Positions 25,253 to 33,874 of a stretch of 44,673 nucleotides of DNA are shown in pieces. The translations under genes were made by a program, and so were the position numbers. The notes below the pieces were generated by a model that did not search any database, was not told where the DNA came from, and was given only the letters and a program-made list of their open reading frames with translations. Numbering within the stretch: position 1 is the first letter of the stretch; every line of letters begins with the position of its first letter. The stretch is from Litorilituus sp. (lineage in GTDB: Bacteria; Pseudomonadota; Gammaproteobacteria; Enterobacterales; Alteromonadaceae): contig JASMAS010000029.1 of the NCBI GenBank assembly GCA_030754235.1, positions 1 through 44,673 of the forward strand, given 5' to 3'.

Positions 25253-27166
25253 ATGCGTAACTACATTCTTCTTATCATCTTCATGGTGAGTCAATCACAC
25301 AGCCTTGCTTATGCTCAACCAATACCCGTAGAAGCCTATGGCAAATTACCTAATAAAAGCATGGTGGTTATCTCGCCTAATGCCGATCGCATGGCCTATC
25401 GGGATGTTGCTGAAGGTAAAGATTATATGTTGGTGATAGATATAAAGGCAAATGCTCTTATTGCTGCCATTGATACCTCAATGGTCAAGCCAGATTACTC
25501 TTATTTTATTGATAATGAACGTTTGATCTTTGTTGTTTCACAAAATAAACGTTTATGGGGCTATCGGGGGCGGCATGAGATTAGTACCGCTTTCGTATAC
25601 AATATTTCATCCAAAAAAATGCATCAACTATTGACGCCAGGATACGGTATTTATTCAGGTCAATCACAATTAGGTAGAGTCGTTGGTCTTTCTGCGGATA
25701 AAAAATATGCCTATATGCCTGCTTATAAAAGTACTAACAAATACAATTTATATAAAGTTAATTTAACCAAGAAAAGAAAGCCCAAGCTATATAGAAGTGG
25801 TACCTCAGATACCATAGATTTCTTTCTAGATGAAGACGGTAAAGTGTTGGCCCGTGAACGCTATAATGAAAAATATAATATACACCGTGTTGATGCGCTA
25901 ATTGATGGTGATTGGCAAGAAATTTTTCGAGAAGAAACGCCCTATCGTACCAAAGGGTTTAATGGTATAACGCCGGATAAAAAAAGCTTGGTGATGCTTA
26001 GTCAAGATAAAGCTCATGGACGCTGGGCGTATTACACTATGTCGCTGGCGGACGGTAAAATTTCACCGCCACTATTTTCTCATGAACATAAAGATGTTGA
26101 GCATGTGCTTACAGATGTTAATCGCGTTGTACATGGTGTGCAATATTCTGGCTTTGTGCCAACCTATGAGTTTTTTAATGAAAAGCTGAATGCGCGAATG
26201 CGCGGTTTAAAAAAAGTCTTACCAAATAACACCTTTACAGTAATGAATTACACGCCAGACTGGAATAGTATGGTGTTTTATTTAGACGGTGAACAAAGCT
26301 CGGGTGATTATATACTATATCAACAAGGCACTTTAAGAATGTTAGCTTCAACGCGCCCTGACATTCCAGGCCAAGCGGTTCATCCTGTTAAAGAGTATAG
26401 TTTTAAAGCCAGAGACGGTCTGACTATTCCTACTCTGATCACTACACCTTTAGGCCAAGAGCCTAAAAATCTTCCAGCTATCATGTTACCTCATGGAGGC
26501 CCAGAGTCCTATGACAAGCTTGGTTTTGATTGGATGACTCAATACTTTGCCAGCCAAGGGTATTTGGTTATTCAACCACAATTTAGAGGCTCTAAGGGTT
26601 TTGGCTCAAAACATTTGCTAAGTGGGCGGGGAGAGTGGGGACGTAAAATGCAACATGACCTGACCGATGCAGTCAACCATCTCGCCGATCAAGGCATGAT
26701 AGATAAAAATAAAGTTTGTATTGTTGGCGCCAGTTATGGCGGTTATGCCGCCTTAGCGGGAGCAACTTTTACGCCCGATTTATATAAGTGCGCAGTGGCG
26801 ATCAATGGTGTCTATGATATTAAACAAATGTTATATACCGAAAAACGCGATTACGGTAAAGATCACTGGGTACTCTCTTACTGGCAAGATGTGATTGCCA
26901 AAGGGGATGTCAACGAAGATCATTTAGCGCAAATTTCGCCGATAAACCATGCTAAAAACGTAACATCTCCTGTGCTGTTGATTCATGGTGAATATGATCA
27001 AGTTGTGCCATTGAAGCAGTCAGAAGATATGCTTGATGAGTTAGAAGATGCTCAAAAAAATGTCACCTTTATTGAGTTAGAGCAAGGTGATCATGATTTA
27101 AGTAAGGCTAAAAACCGCATGAAAGCGCTTAAAGCGATTGATAAATTTATTAAGCAATACATTTAA
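25253..27166 (+). CDS. Exported S9-family (prolyl oligopeptidase-type) serine peptidase
   Basis: A 637-residue protein with a signal peptide (MRNYILLIIFMVSQSHSLAY), an N-terminal beta-propeller-like region (about 25-380) and a C-terminal alpha/beta-hydrolase domain. The catalytic triad is readable: Ser494 in GASYGGYAA, Asp582 in HGEYDQVVP and His614 in GDHD. The oxyanion region MLPHGGPESYD is present. This is the acylaminoacyl-peptidase/DPP-like S9C type common in Alteromonadales, thought to trim peptides in the periplasm; the exact substrate is unknown. It follows rluF with an 11-base gap and a GGACT-type ribosome site. Confidence 0.9.
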   Translation: MRNYILLIIFMVSQSHSLAYAQPIPVEAYGKLPNKSMVVISPNADRMAYRDVAEGKDYMLVIDIKANALIAAIDTSMVKPDYSYFIDNERLIFVVSQNKRLWGYRGRHEISTAFVYNISSKKMHQLLTPGYGIYSGQSQLGRVVGLSADKKYAYMPAYKSTNKYNLYKVNLTKKRKPKLYRSGTSDTIDFFLDEDGKVLARERYNEKYNIHRVDALIDGDWQEIFREETPYRTKGFNGITPDKKSLVMLSQDKAHGRWAYYTMSLADGKISPPLFSHEHKDVEHVLTDVNRVVHGVQYSGFVPTYEFFNEKLNARMRGLKKVLPNNTFTVMNYTPDWNSMVFYLDGEQSSGDYILYQQGTLRMLASTRPDIPGQAVHPVKEYSFKARDGLTIPTLITTPLGQEPKNLPAIMLPHGGPESYDKLGFDWMTQYFASQGYLVIQPQFRGSKGFGSKHLLSGRGEWGRKMQHDLTDAVNHLADQGMIDKNKVCIVGASYGGYAALAGATFTPDLYKCAVAINGVYDIKQMLYTEKRDYGKDHWVLSYWQDVIAKGDVNEDHLAQISPINHAKNVTSPVLLIHGEYDQVVPLKQSEDMLDELEDAQKNVTFIELEQGDHDLSKAKNRMKALKAIDKFIKQYI

Positions 27167-27224
27167 CAAAAAGACAGACTTTATAACGACAACTGTGAAA
27201 TAAGGACTGTTAACTCAGCAATCC

Positions 27225-27260
27225 CCACTTATTATATACGTGTAATAAGTGGTTATTTTT
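27225..27260 (+). terminator. Rho-independent terminator after the S9 peptidase
   Basis: CCACTTATTA (27225-27234) pairs perfectly with TAATAAGTGG (27243-27252) around eight bases, followed by a T-rich tail TTATTTTT. Confidence 0.85.
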
Positions 27261-27321
27261 AAGGTTAATTTTAAATTAACCGTTATACTCAGGAGTACTA
27301 ATAATAACAAGATAGTGACCC

Positions 27322-28965
27322 ATGCAATACTCAACTCCGCTACAAAATTTGTTAACTCATACAGCCAACCATCCTAATAAAATCTTTTTACATCAACCGG
27401 TTAATAAAAGGTGGCAAGAGTTTACTTGGCAAGAAGTAAACTCGCAAGCACGTTGCATTGCCGCGGCGCTTAAAGCACAAGGATATCAACAAGGCAGTCA
27501 TATAGGTATTCTCTCAAAAAATTGTGCTCAGTGGGTTATTGCCGATTTAGCCATCATGATGGCGGGTATGATCTCCGTACCTATTTACCCTACAGCGAAT
27601 CGAAGAACCATTAGCTACGTGATTAAACATGCCAATTTAAAAGCTATTTTCGTGGGTAAGTTAGATGAATTAACCGAAGCTGAAGCGGCAATTGATGAAA
27701 CATTGCTTAGCATTGCATTTCCTTATCCTACCCTTTCAGCACAAACAACATTTGAGTCTTGGCTTAGTGAATATTCACCTTTAACTGATATTCACCAAGC
27801 AGGTTTGGATGATATCGCGACCATTGTTTACACCTCAGGCTCAACAGGAGTGCCAAAAGGGGTGGTCTTAACCCATAAAAATTGGGCAGCGGCAGCTAAA
27901 TGCACCGTAGAAAAATTTAAAATCTCTGGTGATGATCGCATACTTTCTTATTTACCTTTAGCGCATATTGTTGAGCGCAGTGGTGAAGCCATTGCACTTT
28001 ATAGTGGCGAAGCAATGTTCTTTGTTGAATCTTTGGATACGTTTGTTGAAAATTTACAATATGCCAAACCAAGCCTTTTTATCTCTGTACCTCGATTATG
28101 GACAATATTTCAAACTAATATTTTATCTAAACTATCGCAAAAAAAATTAAATTTTCTCTTACCGATCCCCCTCATTGGCAACGTAATTGCTAAAAAAATT
28201 CGTACCAGTTTAGGAGTGCAATGTGCAAGAGCATTTGGTTCTGGTACTGCCCCTATTCCGAGCTCTTTGCTTGATTGGTATGCAAAAATTGGCATGCCAA
28301 TTAGTGAAGGTTGGGGAATGACAGAAACAGCTGGTTTATCTTGTGTAAACATGCCTTTTTCTAACAATAATTTAGGCACTATTGGTCATCCTGTTGACTG
28401 CGTTGAGATGAAAATATCACCAGTAGGAGAAATTCTTATTCGTGGTGACGCGGTATTTAGTGGTTATTACTTGAATTCAGAGGCAACTGACGAGTCATTT
28501 ATTGATGGTTGGTTTAGAACGGGTGATTGTGCAGAGATCACTCAAGATGGTGTCTATAAGATTACAGGGCGAATAAAAGATAAATTTAAAACCAGTAAAG
28601 GTAAATATGTTACCCCAGTGCCGATAGAAAGTGCACTCAGTGCTAATACCGATATTGGTCAAGTATGCTTGATAGGTTCGGGGCTTACACAGCCCGTAGC
28701 ACTTGTCGTATTAAATGAAACCATCAAACGAAAAGAGAGTGGAGTAGAAAATAATTTAGCGCAGACACTACAAGAGGTTAACGCAACATTAGAAAGCCAT
28801 GAAAAGTTAGAGCATATTGTTATTTGCAAAGAAGCATGGTCAGTTGAGAATGATTTAGTGACGCCAACAATGAAAATTAAGCGTAATCTTATTGAAAATA
28901 AATATAATGAATTAGTTGGCAAAAACCTTAACGGTAATGTGATTTGGGAAGAGGACATTTACTAA
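27322..28965 (+). CDS. AMP-dependent acyl-CoA synthetase (FAA1/COG1022 type)
   Basis: A 547-residue adenylate-forming enzyme that should activate a fatty acid to acyl-CoA through an acyl-AMP. Motifs: the P-loop YTSGSTGVPKGVVLTHKNW (about 173-191), LSYLPLAHIVER, the A4/A5 region ISEGWGMTETAG, and GWFRTGDCAEI followed by GRIKDKFKTSKGKYVTP, with KIKRN near the end carrying the late lysine. The long-chain class is suggested by ISVPRLWTIFQ and the TSKGKYV hinge. The chain length of its substrate cannot be read. It has its own upstream region after a terminator and no evident operon partner. Confidence 0.9.
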   Translation: MQYSTPLQNLLTHTANHPNKIFLHQPVNKRWQEFTWQEVNSQARCIAAALKAQGYQQGSHIGILSKNCAQWVIADLAIMMAGMISVPIYPTANRRTISYVIKHANLKAIFVGKLDELTEAEAAIDETLLSIAFPYPTLSAQTTFESWLSEYSPLTDIHQAGLDDIATIVYTSGSTGVPKGVVLTHKNWAAAAKCTVEKFKISGDDRILSYLPLAHIVERSGEAIALYSGEAMFFVESLDTFVENLQYAKPSLFISVPRLWTIFQTNILSKLSQKKLNFLLPIPLIGNVIAKKIRTSLGVQCARAFGSGTAPIPSSLLDWYAKIGMPISEGWGMTETAGLSCVNMPFSNNNLGTIGHPVDCVEMKISPVGEILIRGDAVFSGYYLNSEATDESFIDGWFRTGDCAEITQDGVYKITGRIKDKFKTSKGKYVTPVPIESALSANTDIGQVCLIGSGLTQPVALVVLNETIKRKESGVENNLAQTLQEVNATLESHEKLEHIVICKEAWSVENDLVTPTMKIKRNLIENKYNELVGKNLNGNVIWEEDIY

Positions 28966-28999
28966 TGTACTCGTATTTAGATTAAGTATTGCTCGCTAG

Positions 29000-29082
29000 C
29001 ACCGGAAAAAAAGCCTTGAATTTGCAGATAATTTAGACATAAAACCGTTATATGGAAAAAGACTGTTGGCTTTTTTTCGGTG
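29000..29082. repeat. 83-bp element bounded by 15-16-bp inverted repeats
   Basis: CACCGGAAAAAAAGCC (29000-29015) and GGCTTTTTTTCGGTG (29068-29082) are inverted copies with one extra base in the left arm. The 52 bases between show no coding potential. It could be a MITE-like element or a large hairpin in the untranslated region between the acyl-CoA synthetase and the thioredoxin-like gene. No flanking target duplication is visible. Confidence 0.5.
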
Positions 29083-29136
29083 TGGCTTATTCTATGTCAT
29101 TATAGTTAGTCTAATCACATTAATGGAGTCAACAAA

Positions 29137-29640
29137 TTGTCTAGGCAAAAATTATTACTTTTATTTATCCTTATGTTATTTTTACCCAGCGTTAATGCGA
29201 AGCAAAAGCTTGATATAGGGGATGTTCCACCTAATTTTCTTGGTAAAGACAAAGAAGGTGTGGCGGTAAAGCTAGAGGATAATAAAGGTAAAATTGTTAT
29301 TATTTCTTTTTGGGCATCATGGTGCTCACCTTGCCTTAAAGAACTTCCGCTCTTGGAAGGAATTCAACAACAAATAGGTGTCGATAAGGTCAAAGTGGTT
29401 GCTATCAATTATAAAGAAAGCCGAAAACAATACCGGCATATCAAGAAAAAACTATCCAATTTAGCATTAACGTTAACCCACGATAAGCGAGGAAACTTAG
29501 GTAATAAGTTTGGGGTTGGTGGTATACCTCATTTATTTATAGTAGGAAAAAACGGCAAGCTTATTTATCAAAATGTTGGCTATGGTGATACCTCTATGGA
29601 CAGTATAGTAAAGGTTTTGAATAAAGAGCTTTCAAGCTAA
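29137..29640 (+). CDS. TlpA/ResA-like periplasmic thioredoxin-fold protein
   Basis: A 167-residue exported redoxin with a signal peptide (about residues 1-21). The mature protein has the TlpA/AhpC-like fold, with active-site Cys63 and Cys66 in SFWASWCSPCLKELP and the cis-Pro loop GVGGIPHLFIVGKNGK. Proteins of this kind reduce periplasmic disulfides, often in cytochrome c maturation or metal-site assembly. The start codon is TTG, chosen because TGGAG lies eight bases upstream and no other start precedes the signal peptide. No ccm genes are nearby, so the partner is unknown. Confidence 0.85.
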   Translation: MSRQKLLLLFILMLFLPSVNAKQKLDIGDVPPNFLGKDKEGVAVKLEDNKGKIVIISFWASWCSPCLKELPLLEGIQQQIGVDKVKVVAINYKESRKQYRHIKKKLSNLALTLTHDKRGNLGNKFGVGGIPHLFIVGKNGKLIYQNVGYGDTSMDSIVKVLNKELSS

Positions 29641-29677
29641 CAAGGTGAGTTGAAGTTGAATTCTTCCTCATAAAATC

Positions 29678-29712
29678 AGAGCTCGCCTAAGTGGGCGAGC
29701 TCTTTCATTTTT
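29678..29712. terminator. Hairpin terminator shared by convergent genes
   Basis: AGAGCTCGCC (29678-29687) pairs with GGCGAGCTCT (29694-29703), followed by TTCATTTTT. It ends the thioredoxin-like gene on the plus strand and lies just after the prpE-like stop on the minus strand. Confidence 0.88.
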
Positions 29713-29730
29713 GTCACAACACTCAGTAAA

Positions 29731-31608
29731 CTATGAAGTCAATTTCAGTGATAACTCATCTAACACGTTAACCTCTTCAATGGTTGAAGGAACCTCTAAC
29801 TGTTCCCCATCAATCATCTGCCTTAGTGTTTTGCGGAGTATTTTACCGGAGCGAGTTTTAGGTAAGCGTTCGACAATCACTAGCTTTTTTAGTGAGGCAA
29901 TAGCGCCAATTTCACTTCGAACTTTGCTCTTCAATGCATCAGTTAATTCTTGAACCGTATCGGTAATACCGTTTTTAATCACGACCAAACCAAGCGGCAC
30001 TTGTCCTTTAAGGCTATCTTGAATACCAATAACAGCACACTCAGCTACTGCGTTGTGGCCTGAAAGTACCTCTTCCATTTCACCCGTTGATAAGCGATGT
30101 CCTGCAACATTAATGACATCATCAGTTCTTCCCATAATATAGAGGTAGCCAGTATCATCAATATAACCGCCATCACCAGTAACATAATAACCAGGGTGGG
30201 TACTTAAATAGCTTGATGTAAAGCGTTCATTATCTTGCCATACGGTCATTAAACAACCCGGAGGCATAGGCAATTTAATGGCTACTGTTCCTTGCTTGTT
30301 AGCGGGCAGTGCTTTGCCATAGGTATCTAATATTTCAACTTTAAAGCCGGAAACAGGGAAGCCCGTTGAGCCTGCTTTTGTTTCAATATTATTGTCTTCA
30401 CCTAAAGGTGTTGTGGCTATTGCCCAGCCTGTTTCTGTTTGCCACCAGTGGTCAATAACGGGTAGTTGAGTTTTTTCTTTTAACCAGTAATAAGTGGCAG
30501 GATCTAAACGCTCACCGGCTAGATATAGGCGTTGTAGGTTTGATAAATCATAGTTTTGCAGCAATGCCCCATTAGGATCTTCTTTTGCGATAGCCCTAAA
30601 AGCGGTAGGAGCAGAGAATAGTGCTTTAACCTGATATTCTTCACATACGCGCCAAAAAGCGCCCGCATCAGGTGTTTTAATAGGTTTTCCTTCATAGAGT
30701 ATAGTACTACAACCGGCCATCAGGGGGCCATAAACAATATAAGAGTGACCAACTACCCAGCCTACATCTGAGGCTGCCCAGAAAGTCTCACCGGCTTTCA
30801 TGCCATACACATGCTTCATAGAATACAGCATTGCAACAGCGTGACCACCATTATCACGCACCACACCTTTAGGCTTACCTGTTGTGCCAGAGGTATAAAG
30901 AATATAGAGAGGATCGGTGCTTTTTACTGCTACAGGAGCAATAGGTTTGGCTTTTTGATGCAATGTTTGCCAATCATAGTCACGACCCTCTATCAAAGAT
31001 GCTGTGATTTGCTCACGTTGATAAATAATGCAACTCGATGGCTTATACTCAGCTTTTTCAATGGCTTTATCTAGTAATGGTTTGTAAGGGATAACCTTTT
31101 CTATCTCTATACCACAGCTAGCGCTGATAACAACTTTTGGCTCGGCATCATCAATGCGCACGGCCAGCTCGTTGGCAGCAAAACCACCAAATACAACTGA
31201 ATGTATCGCCCCGATGCGAGCACAAGCCAACATAGCAATTGCGGCTTGTGGGATCATCGGCATATAAATCAGTACGCGATCACCTTGGCTAACACCTTGT
31301 TTTTGTATGACGTGCGCAAATTTAGCGACTTGTTTGGTGAGTTGATTGTAGGTAAATTGTTGTTTTTGTTGTGTGATAGGAGAATCATAAATCAGCGCGA
31401 TTTGCTCACCACGACCTTGTTCAATATGATAATCAAGGGCTAAATAGCTAGTGTTTAGTTCGCCATCAGTAAACCAATCTGTCCATCCTAACTGGTTTGT
31501 CGACAATATGCTTTGAGGAGGAGTAAACCAAGCAACGCTTTCAGCTTGCTCTTTCCAGTAGTTTTTGTTGTTTTTAAACGCTTGCTGCTGTTTATCTATA
31601 AAGCCCAT
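29731..31608 (-). CDS. prpE: Propionyl-CoA (acyl-CoA short-chain) synthetase, PrpE type
   Basis: A 625-residue AMP-forming short-chain acyl-CoA synthetase. It has the ACS-family N-terminus (NYWKEQAESVAWFTPPQ), VLIYMPMIPQAAIAMLACAR, the P-loop ILYTSGTTGKPKGVVRDNGG, the acyl-site motif WWQTETGWA, GRTDDVINVAGHRLSTGEME and the catalytic Lys in LPKTRSGKILRKTLRQ. The residue after the QTETG motif and the overall length match PrpE and ACSS3-like enzymes better than acetate-specific Acs, so propionate is the likelier substrate, but acetate cannot be excluded. The methylcitrate genes are not next to it. Three TGTCGACA palindromes surround its start. Confidence 0.8.
   Translation of the reverse strand: MGFIDKQQQAFKNNKNYWKEQAESVAWFTPPQSILSTNQLGWTDWFTDGELNTSYLALDYHIEQGRGEQIALIYDSPITQQKQQFTYNQLTKQVAKFAHVIQKQGVSQGDRVLIYMPMIPQAAIAMLACARIGAIHSVVFGGFAANELAVRIDDAEPKVVISASCGIEIEKVIPYKPLLDKAIEKAEYKPSSCIIYQREQITASLIEGRDYDWQTLHQKAKPIAPVAVKSTDPLYILYTSGTTGKPKGVVRDNGGHAVAMLYSMKHVYGMKAGETFWAASDVGWVVGHSYIVYGPLMAGCSTILYEGKPIKTPDAGAFWRVCEEYQVKALFSAPTAFRAIAKEDPNGALLQNYDLSNLQRLYLAGERLDPATYYWLKEKTQLPVIDHWWQTETGWAIATTPLGEDNNIETKAGSTGFPVSGFKVEILDTYGKALPANKQGTVAIKLPMPPGCLMTVWQDNERFTSSYLSTHPGYYVTGDGGYIDDTGYLYIMGRTDDVINVAGHRLSTGEMEEVLSGHNAVAECAVIGIQDSLKGQVPLGLVVIKNGITDTVQELTDALKSKVRSEIGAIASLKKLVIVERLPKTRSGKILRKTLRQMIDGEQLEVPSTIEEVNVLDELSLKLTS
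31497..31506. promoter_or_regulatory. TGTCGACA palindrome inside the 5' end of prpE
   Basis: TTGTCGACAA, a 10-bp palindrome about 105 bases inside the prpE coding region; its centre is 154 bp from the promoter copy. See the other two copies at 31651 and 31842. Confidence 0.4.
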
Positions 31609-31642
31609 CTTGACATCTCTTTTATAGCCACATAATGAGATT

Positions 31643-31660
31643 AGTATAGAATGTCGACAT
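31643..31660 (-). promoter_or_regulatory. prpE promoter with a TGTCGACA operator
   Basis: On the minus strand TATACT (plus 31648-31643) is a good -10 about 35 bases before the prpE ATG. The palindrome ATGTCGACAT (31651-31660) ends two bases upstream of it, in the -35/-10 spacer, which is a repressor position. The regulator is unknown; short TGTC-GACA dyads occur in GntR-type operators, but no such gene is adjacent. Confidence 0.5.
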
Positions 31661-31730
31661 GTTTTCGCTATTAGACTTTAGCCTAGCGCATGAAAATAAG
31701 ACGGTTTACTATGATGTTCGTTTTGAGTGA

Positions 31731-32645
31731 TTAATGACTATTCAATAAGTTTGCGGGTGAAAACTGATCGGTTAGTATGCGGGTATTTTCAGGCCAATCT
31801 TGATTGTTTTTTGTGTAGGTAATCTTTGAGAAAACTTGCTTAATGTCGACATTGTAGGGTTTTAGTTTGCTTTGAAGGTGATTAATTTGTGTAGAATTGA
31901 TGCGATTGAAGTTGGTGTTACGCTTTGTGGCTAAAATAATGCGGTTACTATTTTTTTGATGCATCACTTGATAAAAATCGCCAAAGACTGCTTTATAAGT
32001 AGCAGACTCATGGGCATAGAGTTGGCTTAATGAGAACGTATTAGCTGTGAGAATGCCATTATCGCTGAGCAGTTGTTTGGTTTCTTGTAGGAATTCTTTA
32101 GTCAACAAATGCTCAGGAATATAATCGCCATTAAAAGCATCCAGTATTATCCAGTCGTAGGATTGTTTTTTTAGCAAAGCTCTTTTGATAAAAATTCGCC
32201 CATCTTGGTTAAGTGTTCTTATGTTGTTGTTTTCAACAAAACTAAAATAGCGGCGCGCAACCTTAATTACTGCTTCATCTATTTCTATATTATCTATTTT
32301 AGCCTTAGGAAATAATTGCGTTAATGCATTGGACATAGTACCGCCACCTAGACCAACAATCAGTACGCGCTTAGGCTCAGGATTGAACAATAAGCCAGAC
32401 ATTAATAGTTTAGTGTAGTTAAAAACTAAAGTTTGAGGCTGGCTTTTAAAGTAACAGCTTTGTTGAGTTTTACTGCTTCTGACATTGAACTTTAAACAGC
32501 GTAAATCACCTTCGTCTTCGACTAAAATATTTCGATAGAGAGATTTTTCATTATGAACAACTTGGGCATATCCGGTGGTTGACATGAATACTGATATTGC
32601 ACATATCATTATTAATAGCGCATAACTACTTACTGATTTATGCAT
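31731..32645 (-). CDS. Spermidine-synthase-like domain protein with N-terminal membrane segment
   Basis: A 304-residue protein. Residues about 5-28 form one hydrophobic helix (SYALLIMICAISVFMSTTGY) that could be a signal peptide or a last membrane helix. From residue 85 the SpeE-type fold is clear: VLIVGLGGGTMSNALTQLFP, KIDNIEIDEAVIKVARRYF and YDWIILDAFNGDYIPEHLLT. The start overlaps the preceding membrane-protein gene by 8 bases. Together the pair has the make-up of the single-chain fused MFS/spermidine synthase proteins found in many bacteria. The reaction is not known; true spermidine synthesis is doubtful because no speD is nearby. Confidence 0.8.
   Translation of the reverse strand: MHKSVSSYALLIMICAISVFMSTTGYAQVVHNEKSLYRNILVEDEGDLRCLKFNVRSSKTQQSCYFKSQPQTLVFNYTKLLMSGLLFNPEPKRVLIVGLGGGTMSNALTQLFPKAKIDNIEIDEAVIKVARRYFSFVENNNIRTLNQDGRIFIKRALLKKQSYDWIILDAFNGDYIPEHLLTKEFLQETKQLLSDNGILTANTFSLSQLYAHESATYKAVFGDFYQVMHQKNSNRIILATKRNTNFNRINSTQINHLQSKLKPYNVDIKQVFSKITYTKNNQDWPENTRILTDQFSPANLLNSH
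31842..31853. promoter_or_regulatory. TGTCGACA palindrome upstream of prpE
   Basis: AATGTCGACATT, a perfect 12-bp palindrome in the 3' part of the spermidine-synthase-like gene, with its centre 192 bp upstream of the copy in the prpE promoter. It may act as an auxiliary operator. Confidence 0.4.
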
Positions 32646-33285
32646 GACTAGCCGCTATTTTATTGCGTAGTTTACTTTTGCTTAATAACACAGCAAAAAC
32701 ACCTAAACAGGCAAGCAAAGAGCAGAAACTGTAAATAATTTGGTTAATGTTAAACCATAAGACTAAATAGAATGAAGTCATAATCGTGCCTAAGGCACTG
32801 CCTAAGGTGGAAACAAAATAGAGCTTTCCTGCTACTTGGCCACTTTCATGTGAGCTTTTGACTAATAAGCGCACAGCGTAAGGAGAAAGCATGCCTAAAA
32901 AGATGGTAGGGATAAAAAATAATGCCATAGAGGCGGCTAATGAGCCGTAACGGGCATCTTCAATAGCGAGAAATATTATTTCCATTAACCACGGGCTCAT
33001 GTTGGCAATGGGTAATAACATTAAGGCGGCAACAATAAATATAACGCCGAAGTGCTGTAATGATGCAGAGCGAGTAGATAGTTTGCCCCCCAGTAAATAG
33101 CCTAACGACAAACTTAACATAAAGACAGTAATGATACTGCCCCAAATATGTACTGAGCTGCCAAAAAAAGGAGCAAGAATTCTACCTGCCAATAATTCAA
33201 CACCCATAATACAAAAACCGCTACTCAAGGCGAGCAGGTAAATAAAATAGTTTTGCAAATTATACTCTTTGGCGCTTTTTGTCAT
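32638..33285 (-). CDS. Six-helix membrane protein, N-terminal half of an MFS/spermidine-synthase-type pair
   Basis: A 215-residue integral membrane protein with about six helices. It begins NYFIYLLALSSGFCIMGVEL followed by LAGRILAPFFGSSVHIWGSI, which is the highly typical start of fused MFS/spermidine synthase proteins (ELxxxRxLAPxFGxSxxxWG). It also has FFIPTIFLGMLSPYAVRLL and KLYFVSTLGSALGTIMTSF. It stops where the soluble catalytic domain would normally follow; that domain is supplied by the next gene, whose ATG overlaps this stop by 8 bases. The two proteins likely act as a complex in the inner membrane. The transported or modified substrate is unknown. Confidence 0.82.
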   Translation of the reverse strand: MTKSAKEYNLQNYFIYLLALSSGFCIMGVELLAGRILAPFFGSSVHIWGSIITVFMLSLSLGYLLGGKLSTRSASLQHFGVIFIVAALMLLPIANMSPWLMEIIFLAIEDARYGSLAASMALFFIPTIFLGMLSPYAVRLLVKSSHESGQVAGKLYFVSTLGSALGTIMTSFYLVLWFNINQIIYSFCSLLACLGVFAVLLSKSKLRNKIAASHA

Positions 33286-33325
33286 AGAAGAATGATTTAT
33301 ACAAGTTGAGTGAAATCAGAGTAAG

Positions 33326-33865
33326 CTATTTTATCGACATTTGATAGTGCACGGCATCAAAATCACCAATAGGGTCTTTGTGGGTATACTGTTTAACAAA
33401 ACTCATGCCCATTTTTTTCATCACAGATATGGAAGCTAGGTTGTCTACTACGGCTAATGCCGATACATATTCGACATTTTTTTGATTCGTTATGGCTTCT
33501 TTAATCGCAAGAGCAGCTTCGGTTGCGTAGCCTTTACCCCACGTTTTTTTGAAAAATCGCCAGCCTAGTTCTAAGTCAACAAAATTTGGTTTATCAGTGA
33601 AAAAGTTCATGGGGCGAACAAGTATCCAACCCAAGTAGTGTTGAGTACTCTTGTCACATACTTGCCAAATTCCCCAGCCTTTTGTTTCCTCTCTATAGGC
33701 TTGCATACGAGGAATAAGAATATGATTAATATCTTCCATGCTACTTGGCTTGCCGCCATTAATAAAGTGCATTACTTCGGGGTCTTGATCCAGCTCCCAA
33801 AGTAATTGATTATCTTCTGGGCTCATTAAGCGAAAAGATAGTCTTTTTGAGTCTTCTACTTTCAC
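33326..33865 (-). CDS. GNAT acetyltransferase (RimJ/RimL type)
   Basis: A 179-residue N-acetyltransferase of the family that includes the ribosomal-protein acetylases RimJ and RimL. Visible are the family start (SKRLSFRLMSPEDNQLLWEL), DLELGWRFFKKTWGKGYATE (strand 4 and the acetyl-CoA pyrophosphate loop) and ALAVVDNLASISVMKKMGMS. The substrate cannot be named. It starts nine bases after the uvrA stop on the same strand, so it is probably cotranscribed from the uvrA promoter, and it is followed by the membrane/SpeE-like pair after 40 bases. Confidence 0.9.
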   Translation of the reverse strand: MKVEDSKRLSFRLMSPEDNQLLWELDQDPEVMHFINGGKPSSMEDINHILIPRMQAYREETKGWGIWQVCDKSTQHYLGWILVRPMNFFTDKPNFVDLELGWRFFKKTWGKGYATEAALAIKEAITNQKNVEYVSALAVVDNLASISVMKKMGMSFVKQYTHKDPIGDFDAVHYQMSIK

Positions 33866-33874
33866 AGGCTGTCC

